A stretch of DNA of 64,000 nucleotides from Tenebrio molitor (taxonomy: Eukaryota > Arthropoda > Insecta > Coleoptera > Tenebrionidae). The position numbers and the translations under genes were made by a program. The stretch spans positions 18,662,001 to 18,726,000 of the forward strand of contig NC_091054.1 of the NCBI RefSeq assembly GCF_963966145.1, written 5' to 3'. Below, piece by piece: positions 33,022 through 45,800 of this stretch. Under the pieces are notes generated by a model. It was not told the origin of the DNA. It saw only the letters and a list, made by a program, of their open reading frames with translations, and made no database searches. Every line of letters begins with the position of its first letter. The stretch's first letter is position 1.

Positions 33022-35640
33022 TGTATTACCTAATGGTGTACTAAACTACTAAAATATATTTAAGCTATATATAAACTTTTCCTATTCAAATAACTCATTT
33101 TACGCTTGTCACTTTTCTCTATAATTTTTTATTTAAAAACATTTTGAAATTAGTTTATGGAAGAATGGCCTGAAAAATCATTTTTTAGCTTAAGGTGAAT
33201 AAATTCTCAAAATAATTTATTAATAATTTATTTTTATCTTTAATTTTTATTTTTTAACCTTTAACCTTTCATTAATTTTATTTTACATAACGATTCCTAT
33301 ACATTCCGGCAATTTGTTATGATCTAAGTTAGATTTTTTTTTAATATTAAATAATTCAATTATCAGCTAAGATGAACAAACCAATAAGCTAAATAATTCA
33401 CTTGATTTGGCGTTAACAGAAAAACCAACTATGTATATATTAACAAAATTATTACTTCCCTAGATTCTTAATTAAATTTGAAATATTTTAATGATAGTTA
33501 TGTATTTAAATTAAGGTACAATAGCTGTATTTTCCAGCGCGAAAACTAAGTTTCAGGCTCGAGGCGAAGCCGAGGGATTGATTAGTTTGAGTGCTGGAAG
33601 ATATCTACCGTACATTTGTGAAAGTAGTACTTTTTGGCATCATTTTATTCCATCTCCTTGGAGATTATTGTCAAAGCATACCTGCTTTTTTTTTAATTTT
33701 TCATAAATCCTTTTAGGCCAAATTTTTCCTTATATGCAAAAAATAGCATGCGCAACACGTTATGAAAGTCTCTTTTTTTACTCATTTTCACTCATTTACT
33801 GCAAATTCATGAAAAAAAGTATGACTTTCATAACTAGTTGTACAAATAACTATTTTTACACTAAATTAAAGTATCATACGAACACTTTAATTTTAAAGTA
33901 ACTGTAAAAAGAGTAAATTAATCGTAAATATACCGTACTCCCCCAGAAATTTACAACATCCGTCGGGAAATCGCAGCTACCTTAACCTAAATTGAAAGGT
34001 AAGGTAAGGTCTGTTTACCAGTTAGAGAAGCCGAAAAATATTTTTTAATATAAAAAATGAGCTGAGCAAGTCTAATAAATGTAGAAACACAAAGATATCG
34101 ATATTTTTCTGTTATAACAACTAGGTATCAACAATAAATATCAATCTAAACATAAACAACTGCAGAAATATGAATACAAAATTAATTGTTATTATGTTTC
34201 AGCTTTTAAATATGTTAGTAACAGTTTTTTTTTATTATACTTTTGTTTCATTTCTTAATAAGCAATAATAATATAAACCAGATTAAATGTCATTTGGAAT
34301 AAATTCATATTAGCATTTAGTGGGGCATGAAATGAACAACTTCTTAACTTCCTAAAATGGTAAAAATTCGAATTTATAACTTTCCTGCCCTTGACACTCA
34401 GAAGACCTCGATTTCTGAAGGTCACTATGTCACACAATATTAAATAATTCAATGATTGCAATAAAAGCTATAATGTCAATTTTAATCACTAGAACAATAA
34501 GTTAGACAGTTATTTAAGATAATGCTCAAAATTGTCTAAAAACGCAACCAACTAAATTTTTTTAAATATAAATCTAATCTTTTACGATTGATATCGCAGG
34601 CAAAATTATTATATCGCGCATTCCATAACTTTTCTTCTATTTTCAGATTTTTTGTTGGCAGTAATTCACGTTAAAAATTATTCCGAAACCTGAACAAACC
34701 TTATTTGTTTAAACAACATCATCGTTCTATTTTTGTAAAATTCTACAATATCAAATTTACTAGTTGAGTAATGAGTCGGTTGGAACAGTCTTAATAAAGC
34801 TCAAACCACAGGTGTTTCTAAAAGATAATTATAAATAGCTTAAGGTCATGTTTATCCTACACTGCAGTGCGATTTGTTTATGTTTAAAAACGCACAGTAA
34901 TCACTCCATAAAAAATATTCTTCTAATCACAATAATTGAAATAATGTGCTCGTGGTACAATTTAACTCTTCTCTTCTACAATTAAAAAAAAATAGAATTT
35001 TTCCTTCGCAACTAGCACCACAACGAAAGTCTATATTAGTTACGCAACTGTGTCCATTTAAAGATGTATTAAGTATTTGGTTAGTCTCAGCTAAAATTTT
35101 GCGTAAATATTTGTCTGCGTTTAGGTTAACTTTCTTCTTAAATCAAGTCTAAATGAAATTATGTCTTCCAAAATTAGCATATTAGCGTTCATTAGATTTT
35201 CGGTTCATACTTTTATGCGATTAATAAAAAAAGAAATTTGAGACGCAAACGTCCACATAATGTCGAATGATCAAAGTCGCAAACAAATAAAAGTCGTCTG
35301 AAAAGCCGATTACTAATAAGTTTTCGCCACAAACCATATTAGGTTAAGACAAATAGGTCGCTGCAGTTGTCACGAGCTTAAGTGTAAACAATGATTAGTC
35401 GATCCGTGAGGGGAAATTTATTTATGAAGTATTATTAGCAGTGTGCGGTTAATTTTACGGCGAAGTTATTGCACACAGACTTCAGTTGTATTTTATCAGA
35501 ACATTAAATTTCCGCTAACAATAAACGAAAAAGTGTATTATGTCGAAGCCTGAATTGTTCTTTTTCACCAAACTGGTCATTTTGCAGTGGAATAAACTAT
35601 CACTTGGGTTTTAGTCATTTGAAGCAAACACGATACATTT
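33022..35640. other. No gene seen; small hairpins
   Basis: AT-rich spacer. Short inverted repeats occur at about 33531-33593 (TTTTCCAGCGC / GTGCTGGAAGA) and 33757-33840 (ACGTTATGAAAGTC / GACTTTCATAACT). Open frames are short and unrecognised. Confidence 0.35.
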
Positions 35641-36016
35641 GTCGTAATTTTTTATTTGCTATAAAACAATCAACGCGGTCTTAAACCAATATTTGTTGGA
35701 AACGAGCAATTTCCACACTTTTCCCGACAAAATGATTTGGCGTCCGTTGCATCAGAAAATATCTCAAGTTCTTATTATCGCAAGCCGTCTATTTTCGACA
35801 ACCTTAGTCGGAGAAAAAAGAAACACAGAACTGTTGACCCTAATAAAAATTGTCACAATTAAAATAGAATCTTTCATTGCCAACTATTTTTTCACCTACG
35901 GAGTTCATAATTCGCATTTTTTTTTATTTTTACAAGCGTGTAGGAAGTCTGCTTTATTTGCAATTTTATCAACAATTATTATTCCGGCGTGGGAAAAAGA
36001 CATGGAAGAAACCCGG
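35641..36016 (+). promoter_or_regulatory. Candidate proximal promoter and first exon of the smoothelin-like gene
   Basis: A TATAAA at about 35660 lies on the coding strand, and a GTGAGT donor is present at 36016. Splicing from there to the acceptor at 36503-36504 would make a 489-bp intron and place this segment as a 5' leader exon. The ATG in this segment (about 36002) is not in frame with the main protein. Alternative distal promoters are equally possible. Confidence 0.25.
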
Positions 36017-36507
36017 TGAGTCATTATTGATTGCAAATTAAAAAATCAATCTGGAGGAAGCACCTAAAATTAGAAATCGGTCAAAATCTGGATGCACTTT
36101 TGTGCAGTTGCATCCGTAAACTTCATACTTTCAAGGTCAAGACTTTACGATTTTTGACACCTGTTTCCCATAAAATCGAACCCAACATATGAGTTAAATA
36201 AAAAATAGTGAACTTGAAAAGCGGCCAGGTTTCTGACGTCGTCTGAGATAAAACAATTCATCCAGGAATAGTTAAATAGAAAATAATATTTATAAAACGC
36301 ATTTGAGACGTCCGCAAAACCGAAAACCATTAGCAAACAAGTGTGACATGAAATATGCGTTGGGGGCCAAGTATTTGTCGGCCATTAATAACAGCTTAAG
36401 TCCCGCACGCCCATGGAGGCAATAAAGCTAAGAACGCGATGTTGCGTAACCCCTCCCACCAGCTGGACATTACAACGGTGATGTCAACACTGATCTATTT
36501 GCAGAAA

Positions 36508-36835
36508 ATGTCCGGCGGAACGTCGGGGGATGTCTCCCTCATCAACGACGAAGACCTCCTCCGCAAGATGTGGCAAGATACCGAAGACTTCGGCCGCAAG
36601 AAGGAAATCCGCGCCCATATGTACAAACTGCGGGAGGCGAGACTCCGCGACTTCTACAACTCCGGAGAAGTCAACACGGACATCCAGAGGAGCACCACGA
36701 AGACGACCGAGAGCAAGTCGTGCTCCGCGTCCACACACGCCGACTCCTTAGCCGACCACAGCTTCATCAGCATGAAGACGAAGGAGATCCGGGACTCGGA
36801 GTCCCCCACGAGGGACGCCAGCTACAGAGTGATCG
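36508..36835 (+). CDS. Exon with first smoothelin-type helix
   Basis: Encodes MSGGTSGDVSLINDEDLLRK followed by MWQDTEDFGRKKEIRAHMYK and LREARLRDFY. This fits the smoothelin motif LLxxTxDFxxRKxIRxxxxxLR and is expected to be a charged helix. It ends in phase 1; joining G to AC at 36946 makes Asp. The following 110-bp intron ends TTGATTGTTAAAG. Upstream in-frame ATGs at 36439 and 36483 exist, but the TTTGCAG at 36498-36504 argues for a splice acceptor and the ATG at 36508. Confidence 0.8.
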
Positions 36836-39800
36836 GTGAGTCCCGCTGCTAAAGACACACATGTTTAGAGTTGTATCCAGAGAGATTCAACAGAAATCTG
36901 GACTTGTGGGAGGTACTCCTGTAGCTAATCTTTTGATTGTTAAAGACAAAGGACTCGCCAATCAAGGGTGGACGGTGGTGAGCTCAAACAAGAAGAGCGA
37001 CGACGGAAAAACCTTCACGACTTCGAAGATCGCCACGACTTCCGGCAGCGAGAAAATCGACGGAGGCAAGCTAGACTACGCTGCGAAGAACGAACAACAA
37101 GCATCAGTGTACAGAGATGGCGACGACAAGAACTTCACCAAAGCCGTGGGAGCATCTTCCAGTTCCGTTATCAAACAAGAAGCCGCGGGGGGCGACGAGA
37201 ACTCCTCGTTTAGGAGTTCCGCCACCAAGACTTCGTCTTCGTCGAAGTACGTCACTGAACACCGCTCCACCAGCGGCGACGTCGTTGAAACTCCACCTCC
37301 TAGAATGATCGCACAAAACCAGAACGACGAGTACTTGGTGTCAAGAAAAACCTACACTGACAACATTCCCAGTGAATTGAAGAACCACCCGAACTTCGTC
37401 GAAGGAAAGACTAAAGTAACTCGAGAGACGAGAACCTTGCCAGACGGTACCACTGTCACCACCACCAGATACGAGGTTAAAGGTGGAACTACGAGTCAAT
37501 CGTCTAAAAACAGTCAGTACAGTAGTAGCACTCAACAGAGATCGAGCGAATCGAGAACGAATCAAAACGAATCGAAAAGTACTCGATACATTTCGGAACC
37601 GTCCAGTACCACCTCTACTACAGTGACCCGACACGTGTACGACGATTTACAACCAGCAACCACCAGAACCGTCACAAGAACTGTCAAAGATCACCAAGTG
37701 GACTCTCGCGATGGTGCGTCTAGATCTACTATTATCTACGACTCGAGAAATGAGCCACGTGATGATGCAAAGACCACAAACAAAACAACTGTGGTTAGAA
37801 CAGTGTACGACACAAGAGAAGAACCGACTCACGATTCAACTGTAACAAGTACGACTAGAGTGGTGAAGAATACTTTTGACACAAACGTCAACGCTTGTAA
37901 CACAAGTGATGCCAAATCTGCCATAGTAAAGACAACAGTTGTGAAGAATATTTACGATGTGAAGGATCGACCAGTTGATGATTCCAGAACTAGTACCGTT
38001 ACTAAGACGATAGTTACCAAACAAGTCGACGATTTCAGACCGCAAGTTGTTGACGATTCGAGAACTAGTACTACTACCAAGACGACAGTTACCAAACAAG
38101 TCGACGATTTTAGACCGCAGGTTGTTGACGATTCAAGAACCACCACTACCAAGACGACAGTTATCAAACATGTTGATGATTTCAGACCGCAAGTTGTTGA
38201 CGATTCGACAACTAGTACCACTAGTAAGACGACAGTTATCAAACACGTTGACAATTTGAGAGATGCGAAGAGACAAGTTGAACAACACACCACTGATAGA
38301 GTCAATCGTCATGAAGCTAATGAGAAGTTTATAACCATTGAACAAGAAGATACTACGAACAGAATGGTACCGAAAGCTCCCGAACAGGTTAGAGTCGTGA
38401 CTCGAGAAAAGCAACCCAAGCCAGTGGAGCAGCCTGAGAAGAAATCTGACATTCCAGACAGACGTCCTAAACCTGACGAAAAGTACGAACTTCCTGAAAG
38501 ACGTCAACCTATAAAACCTGGAAAATCTGAGCTTTCTGACAAGCCTAAACCTACGGAAGGACAATACGAGACCACGTACAGAACTGAGTTCACCAATAAG
38601 AGAATCAGCGTCGATGTTAGTCCCACGCATGACGCTTTCGCTAGATCTTTGAGAGCTGTCAGTCCTGACAGGATCAGTAAATGTTCGTCGCCTAGTCGCA
38701 GCTTGAGGACTAGTACCAATTCCTTGCGCAGCAGTACTAGTCCTGAGAAAAATCGACACCCTTCGAGACTATCACCGGAAAGGCGTAGTACTTCGCCTAG
38801 AAAAGCCACAAGTCACGAAACCATCACCAAAACTAGAACTAATACAGATAGAATTACGCGAAAACACAATACTACAGAAATTGATAGCAGTACTTTGACT
38901 AGAAGGAAGAACAAACCGAGAACGAGATCTAGAAGTCCGTCTCCAACGAGTATCGCTAGTGACATCGAGTTTATCAGAAACACTGATATCGTGACAGATT
39001 TGGACACCAACGAGACTACAGTAGTCACAAAATCGAGACCAGCTAGTTTGGAAATCACCAGAAGAACTACAAAGAGAGTGACTGATCGGTCGCCAACTTC
39101 TCCACTGACTGACACCTCGCCCAAGAAGAGCAGTCCTAGAGAGGTTCCTAGAACTGGCAGCTTGAGAAATATTTCTCCGACGAAAGATGTGTCTCCGAAA
39201 TCTGATAGACCGTTCAAAAGAACTGACACTTACGAAGAAAGATGTCGACAAATTTTAGGAATCTCGAATCAAACCGAGCAGAGGAAGAACAGTTTGGAGA
39301 GAGTTACAACGAAAAAAACAACAACAAAAACTACTCTTGAGAAATCGAGTCCCAATAAAGAGATTTCTTCGCCGACTAGAAAGTCACCTGAGAAGAAGAT
39401 GAGTGAGCCTGTTCAAAGAAAGAGTCCCACGAAAGCTGCTCCTAAAGTTGATGAATTTCCGTCGCAAGTTCGACGATCTCCCGAAAAACAATCTGTGACA
39501 CGTTCTCCTGACAGGAAGAGTCCTGTGAAGGACACTACTAAGATTAACGAGTTTCCTTCCCAGGTTAGACGAGTATCGGAGAAGGAACCTTTGGGGCAAT
39601 ATCCTGAAAAGAAGAGTCCTGTAAAGGAAGGACCGAAGATTAGCGAGTTTCCTTCTCAAGTAAGGAAATCTCCAGAAAAAGAACCTTCTCGTCAATATCC
39701 TGAGAAGAAGAGTCCTGTGAAAGAGGGTCCAAAAATTTCAGAATTTCCTTCTCAGATTAGAAAAGTACCGGAAAAGGAAGATTTGGAGCCGTATCCTGAA

Positions 39801-42800
39801 AAGAACATTCCAAAGAGAGAGGGTCCAACAATAAATGAATTTCCTTCACAAATCAGGAAACCATCTGAGAAAGAACCTTTGGAGCCGTATCCTGAGAGGA
39901 AGAGTCCTCTGAAAGAAGGTCCAAAAATTTGTGAGTTTCCCTCGCAGATTAGAAAATCACCCGAGAAGGAACCTCTTGAACCATATCCTGAAAAGAAAGT
40001 ACCGACAAAAGAAGGTCCAAAAGTTTCCGAGTTTCCTTCTCAGATCAGAAGATCACCTGAAAAAGAAGTACTGGAGCCCTACCCTGAAAAGAAGATGCCT
40101 ATAAAAGATGGTCCGAAAATAAGCGAGTTTCCATCGCAGATTAAACGGGTACCTGAGAAAGAACCTTTAGAAGCTTACCCTGAGAAGACGAGGCCTGAAA
40201 AAGAGGGTCCAAAAGTGAGTGAGTTTCCTTCTCAGATTAGAAAATTACCGGAAAGAGAACCTTTGGAACAGTATCCCGAAAAGAAAACTCCATTGAAAGG
40301 AGTTCCCAGAATCGGCGAGAAAAAGTCACCAGAAGATGAACCGTTCGAACAAATTTGCGAGTTTCCTTCACAAGTTAGAAAACCATATGAGAAAGAGCCT
40401 TTGGAACCATATCCTGAAAAGAGAGGTCCTGCGAAGGAAGGTCCAAAGGTTTCTGAATTTCCTTCTCAGATTAGAAAATCAACTGAGAAGGAACCGTTGG
40501 AACCATATCCTGAAAAGAAACTTCCTGTCAAAGACGGTCCAAAAGTTTCTGAATTTCCTTCGCAGGTTAGAAAACAACCTGAAAGAGAACCATTGGAACC
40601 ATTCCCTGAAAAGAAAGCTCCTGTCAAGGAAGGTCCAAAAGTATCTGAATTTCCTTCTCAAATCAGAAGATCACCTGAAAAAGAACCGTTAGAGCCGTAT
40701 CCTGAACGGAAAACTCCTGCTAAAGAAGCTCCAAAAGTTTCTGAATTTCCTTCTCAGATTAGAAGATCACCTGAGAAGGAACCGTTGGAACCGTATCCTG
40801 AAAGGAAAGTTCCTCAAAGAGAGAGTCCTCAAATTAATGAATTTCCATCTCAAATTAGAAAATCGCCCGAAAAGGAACCGTCACAACAGTTGCCTGAAAG
40901 AACTGTCATTGACAAAGAACCGTTAAGAGAATATCCTTCAGGAAAATATCCGAGCAAGATTCCAAAATATGGAGAACATGATGAATCTCCTGAGAGAATT
41001 CGTCCTAAAACTTACACTTGCAAATTAACGCCTTCAAACGTTGAAGATGAAGAAGAACCATTCACTAAACAACCACAAAAGGAGAAACCAAATCTGAACG
41101 AGTTCCCATCTCAGGTGAGCAAGTCCCCTGAGAAGAAACCCACTGACAAAAAATCACCAGAAAAAGCTCCTGAAAAAGTCCGACCAAAGAAAGATTCTTC
41201 AAAAACTGACGAATTTCCTTCTCAGATTAAAAAAGTTCCTGAAAAAGAAACTCCAGATAAAAACAAGATTAACAGGGGATCACCCAAAACTCAAAAAGAA
41301 CCATCACCAATCAAGAAGGTACCAGGAAAATTAGAACAGCCTGGAAAAATTAGACCAACATCTCCAATTAAAAAACCAAAGAAAAGAACAGATTCAACAT
41401 CTTCATCAGAAACAGATGAGGAAAATGAAGAAGTAGAAGAAATTCAAACAGTTAAGAGAATATCAGAATTGGAAGGAAGAGTTCCAGTTGATGAGCCCTT
41501 AGCCACAAAGAAATTTATAAGTCAGTTGTGCAGAGATGATGAGATTCAGAGAACTGACCTAAGCAGAAAGGAAACTCAAACTACTCTAAATCGGGAAGTG
41601 ATGGAAACTGGAACCAGGACTCAGACTAAAACTGTAAAGAAAGATTCGCCGAGAAAGCCACAAGAACTATTTATTGAAAATGAAAGAAAAGACAGTAACG
41701 TCACTATCAACAAGTACAGTTCTCCTAGAGCTACATCACCTATGAAGAAACCTCTAACAGAGAAAAATACTATTAATACTACTGGTAGAACCACTAATAC
41801 CACCACTACTACTGTCACCTCAAAAACGGACTCTAAGACCGCGAGAAGAGTTACCGATGAGAAAACTAAATTAAAGGATATGAAAAAAACCGCTCAAAAA
41901 ATAACTCTTTATGATATTGAAAATATGAATGAAAACAAAGAAGACAATCGTGTCCACATCAGAACCCACAGGATTGACGACACGATTAATAAGAAAGTTG
42001 TTAAGTCTACTGTTAATGGAGATGTGTCGAAGAAAGCTCCCACTACAAGGCGACCACAACCTATTAAGCCTGAAGAACGAAAAACTAGAAAACCCATTGA
42101 AAAGAGCCCTCAAAAAGTAGTGTCTAAAACAGTGACGGAAACTGAAACTAGGCGAACTATAACCGAACAAAAAACTCCAAAACGTCATGTTGTTACCACC
42201 ACCATAACAGTTAATCCTACTACGAGGACAAGTCCGACTAAATCTCCTACCAAAACTCCAACAACTAAAACAACATCTGCACCAAAACCGTCTAAAGTGA
42301 TCACCAAGAAACCAAAATTGCAAAATGGAAATGTCTCATCTGACGAGGAATCGATCGTAGATAGCTTAGACGGCGAATTGACACAAGAAATTTCAACAAC
42401 TTTCAAAAAGGGAAAGATCACTCGTACAACTAGTGATCAAGTAGTTAAGAAGAAAACAGAAAGCAAAACTCCAGTTAGAGGAACATCTAAACCTGAACTG
42501 CTACCATCGAAAACAAAACAAGAGAAGTGCATTACTACCAAATCTATCATAATCAATAATGAAACAAATGAACGGGAAGTGATCGTGGACTTGCAAAGAT
42601 CTAAATCTTCAAGAGAACCAACTCCGGACCGCATCTGTCCTTTGCCTGTGTCCTCGGATGATGAGTCAACTCCGAGATATCCTGACCAGATAGCAGAACC
42701 AGACGATTCTAGTCTCAAACGCAAGCCCAAGAAGCTATCGGACATTCCAATTCTAGAAGGCCAGGACGTTACAGAATTCAGCAGGATTACTGAAATTGAA

Positions 42801-45800
42801 GACACATCTAGCGTTAATCTGGTGGATGAAACTGACATAAGTCTGTTAAGCGTGGACAAGAAAATTAACAAGTTCTTAGATACAACAGGCAAAATCAGGA
42901 AACCAAAACAAGGACCTGCTCCAAAAGTAGAACGACCCAAATTGGAGGTGAGTGAAGATCTAGAATCAGACGAATGTTTGTTGAGTGTGTCTGAAAAAGT
43001 CAACAAGTTTATCAATACTGCTGAACAACTGACGACGCCGCAAGATCTTCCGCAAAGACCCAAGAGTCCAAAATGTCAGTACTATCCAGACGATGAGGTC
43101 AGCGTGTCTGACAAAGTTGCTCATTTTATCACAACTGCTGAGAAGGTGGTCACGAGTCAGAAGGAACCAGCTCAGAAAGTCAAGAGACCTAACTTTGACG
43201 ATGTCGACGAGAATATCAAAAGAGATGAATGTTTGTTGAGTGTATCTGATAAAGTTTCTAAATTCATCAATACTAGTGACAGATTGACTAGTGACTCCAG
43301 GCAGTCTGTATCTCTTTCAAAAATGGATACCAAACAGGAAGAATTCTACAGGAAGGTACCATCGAAGGAAACTACACCAACAAGGAAACCATCTGGTCAG
43401 TACTCGTCTGTTAAGACAGAAGTACAAGAAGAGAAGTATCCGAGAAGAGGCAGCTCTCCAAAACTGACGGATTCTTCTCCGCGGTCAGCAAGACGACCAG
43501 CCGAAGAAGAAACAACACCAATAAGAAGACCATCTAATCAGTACTCTTCTATTAGGACAGAAGTTCACGAAGAGAAATATGGACGAAGAGACAGTTCTCC
43601 GAAACTTGCCGACTCCACTCCAAAATCAACAAAGAGACCAACGGAGGACGAACCTAAGAGGGTTTTGAGTCCTTCTAGCCGACTAAGAAGTACTGAGAGT
43701 GTGAAGAAGGCAAAAGCGTTGTTTGAAAATATCAACAAAGACCAGCAGGTTCTCAAACAGCGTGACATTCTAAGCCGTCCGTCAGTTTTCGAAGGAAGAA
43801 AGATCAACAAAACTGAAACTGTTAGAAAGCTGGACTATGAAAATGAGGAAGATCATAAAGTGTTAAAATCGACGAAATTGCTCTTGGAGAAGGCGCAGTC
43901 GAGACCCAGATCACCAGACAAGAGTCACGATGTGATCAGTAGACGGTCGCAGTCACCTGATGGGGATGTTCCTGGGTATATGAGACCGTTGGATAGAAGT
44001 TTAAGACCAAATAGTCCTCATCGGGATAATATCAGTCAAATTAATCAAAGCAGCAAGAAGTACACAACAGTCAAGAATGAGGAAGCTACAGATGTTCGAC
44101 AAACCAAATTTGGAGTTTCTCTGAGACGGACTGACTCGGGAAGAGTTGTAAGCACGAGTGCGCCTTCTGGAAGGAGTCGAGTGTCTCCTGAAGAAGTCAC
44201 AGAAGCGGACATTGAGGAAATATATGATATGGAAATATTAGAACTGTTGGTAAGTTTATAGGTGTTGTGGTTTGTTAAGGTTTGTCTTATTTGATTTTTT
44301 AGTTGGAAAAAATTATTGATTATGAGGTAAGAAGAAAGATCAGAACGCAAATACGACTAGTTAAGAAGTTGATAACAGAAGACAAGTTAGAAGAAGTTAT
44401 CAGGAGAACCACAGTTCGAGATACGAGTCCCGCAAAAGTCGTGAAGCAGTCAAGAGAAACTACCGAAAGAACGACGGAATACCATTCATCGTATGCTTAC
44501 AACGAACGTAGGAGCTCTTCCGAATATACTAAGGTGGTAAGAAGAAGTCCAAGTCCTGATGTTAGAAGAAGTTATGCTACTAGAAGGAGTCAAAGCCCAG
44601 AAATGAAACCAAGTCGAGTAGGAAGAAGAAGTCAAACTCCGGAAATGAAGCCAAGTCGAATGGGAAGAAGAAGTCAAAGTCCGGAAACTAAATCGACTCG
44701 AGCGCCTAAGAGGAGTGAAAGTCCTGAAAGCAAACCTGTGAGAAGTACAAGAAAAAGTCAAAGTCCGGAAACTAAACCTAGTCGAGTGACAAGACGGAGT
44801 CAAAGTCCAGAACTTCGCGGAAAGTCCCCGGAAAAGTCCAGCAAGATAACAAAACTCTTCCAAACGCAACTGAAGAAAACTTCGCCGTCTTCTAAAACCA
44901 CCGTCGAAGATAATACACCTGAATGGGTAAAACAAAGGAATTTGAAGAAAGTTGCGAATACTTCGGTTACAACGACGAAGAGCTCGACTACGACTACTTC
45001 GAAGAAGTCCAGATCTAGTCCGGTGAAAGAGGCTAAACCAACTGACATAATCACATCGAGTTACGGAGTAGGGCCTACAGATGAGAATGGTAGTCCGCTA
45101 TTTGGTTTGAAAGCTTTGAGAGCGAGGAATAAAACTGACACAACTAAAGGTAAATATTTTACGAAATCTGGAAAGTGGTTGGCCAACTTGAAACCATCAA
45201 GGTTTTGATGGTCTATGGTGTCTAAAACTGTTGGCTCTAAAGTCATGAAGTTGACGTTGTTCGAAAAATAAAACGGTCGTAATTCGTGTAATGGTTAACG
45301 ATTTTCAAAATTTTCGTGGTTTGGTAACTTTGATCAATATGCGATTTTAGTTCAAGGAACGGTGATAAGGAGCCAATACTATTCCGAAAACGGGCAAGAA
45401 CCTGTTGGGGAGATCAGCGTGACGAAATACTCGACCGACCCCAGAGACTTGGGAAGAAACGAAGATACGAAAAACAAAGGTGTCACAAGCATAACCACTA
45501 CACAAAAGTTCGGTTACAAAGACACTCCCTCACTAAAGAATCTAACAAACTCCAAAAAGAAGAAAGAAATCTGCGAAGCAATCGAAGACGAAACTGAAAC
45601 CAGAACAACTAAGGTTACCAGACGGGGATCAGTTAAGGCACTGTCGCAGAAATTTATCGAAAATGCTGGTAAAGTGAAATGTTTCTCTTTTCTTTCATAA
45701 TTTGTGTAAAGCGTGACTTATCATTTTTTCAATCGATGTTGACTCTCCCTTCAGTTGAAACCTCGAAGAGTGAAAGGCAGTCGTCCTACCCCAAGGCAGG

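Noticed and set aside
35693..36019. 108-codon plus-strand ORF upstream of the smoothelin-like gene
   Set aside because: No domain; its end overlaps a GTGAGT donor, so the region is more likely a non-coding leader than a protein.
38133..39251. Overlapping minus-strand ORFs of 100-208 codons
   Set aside because: Antisense shadows of the repetitive, stop-poor giant exon; no domain or splice support.
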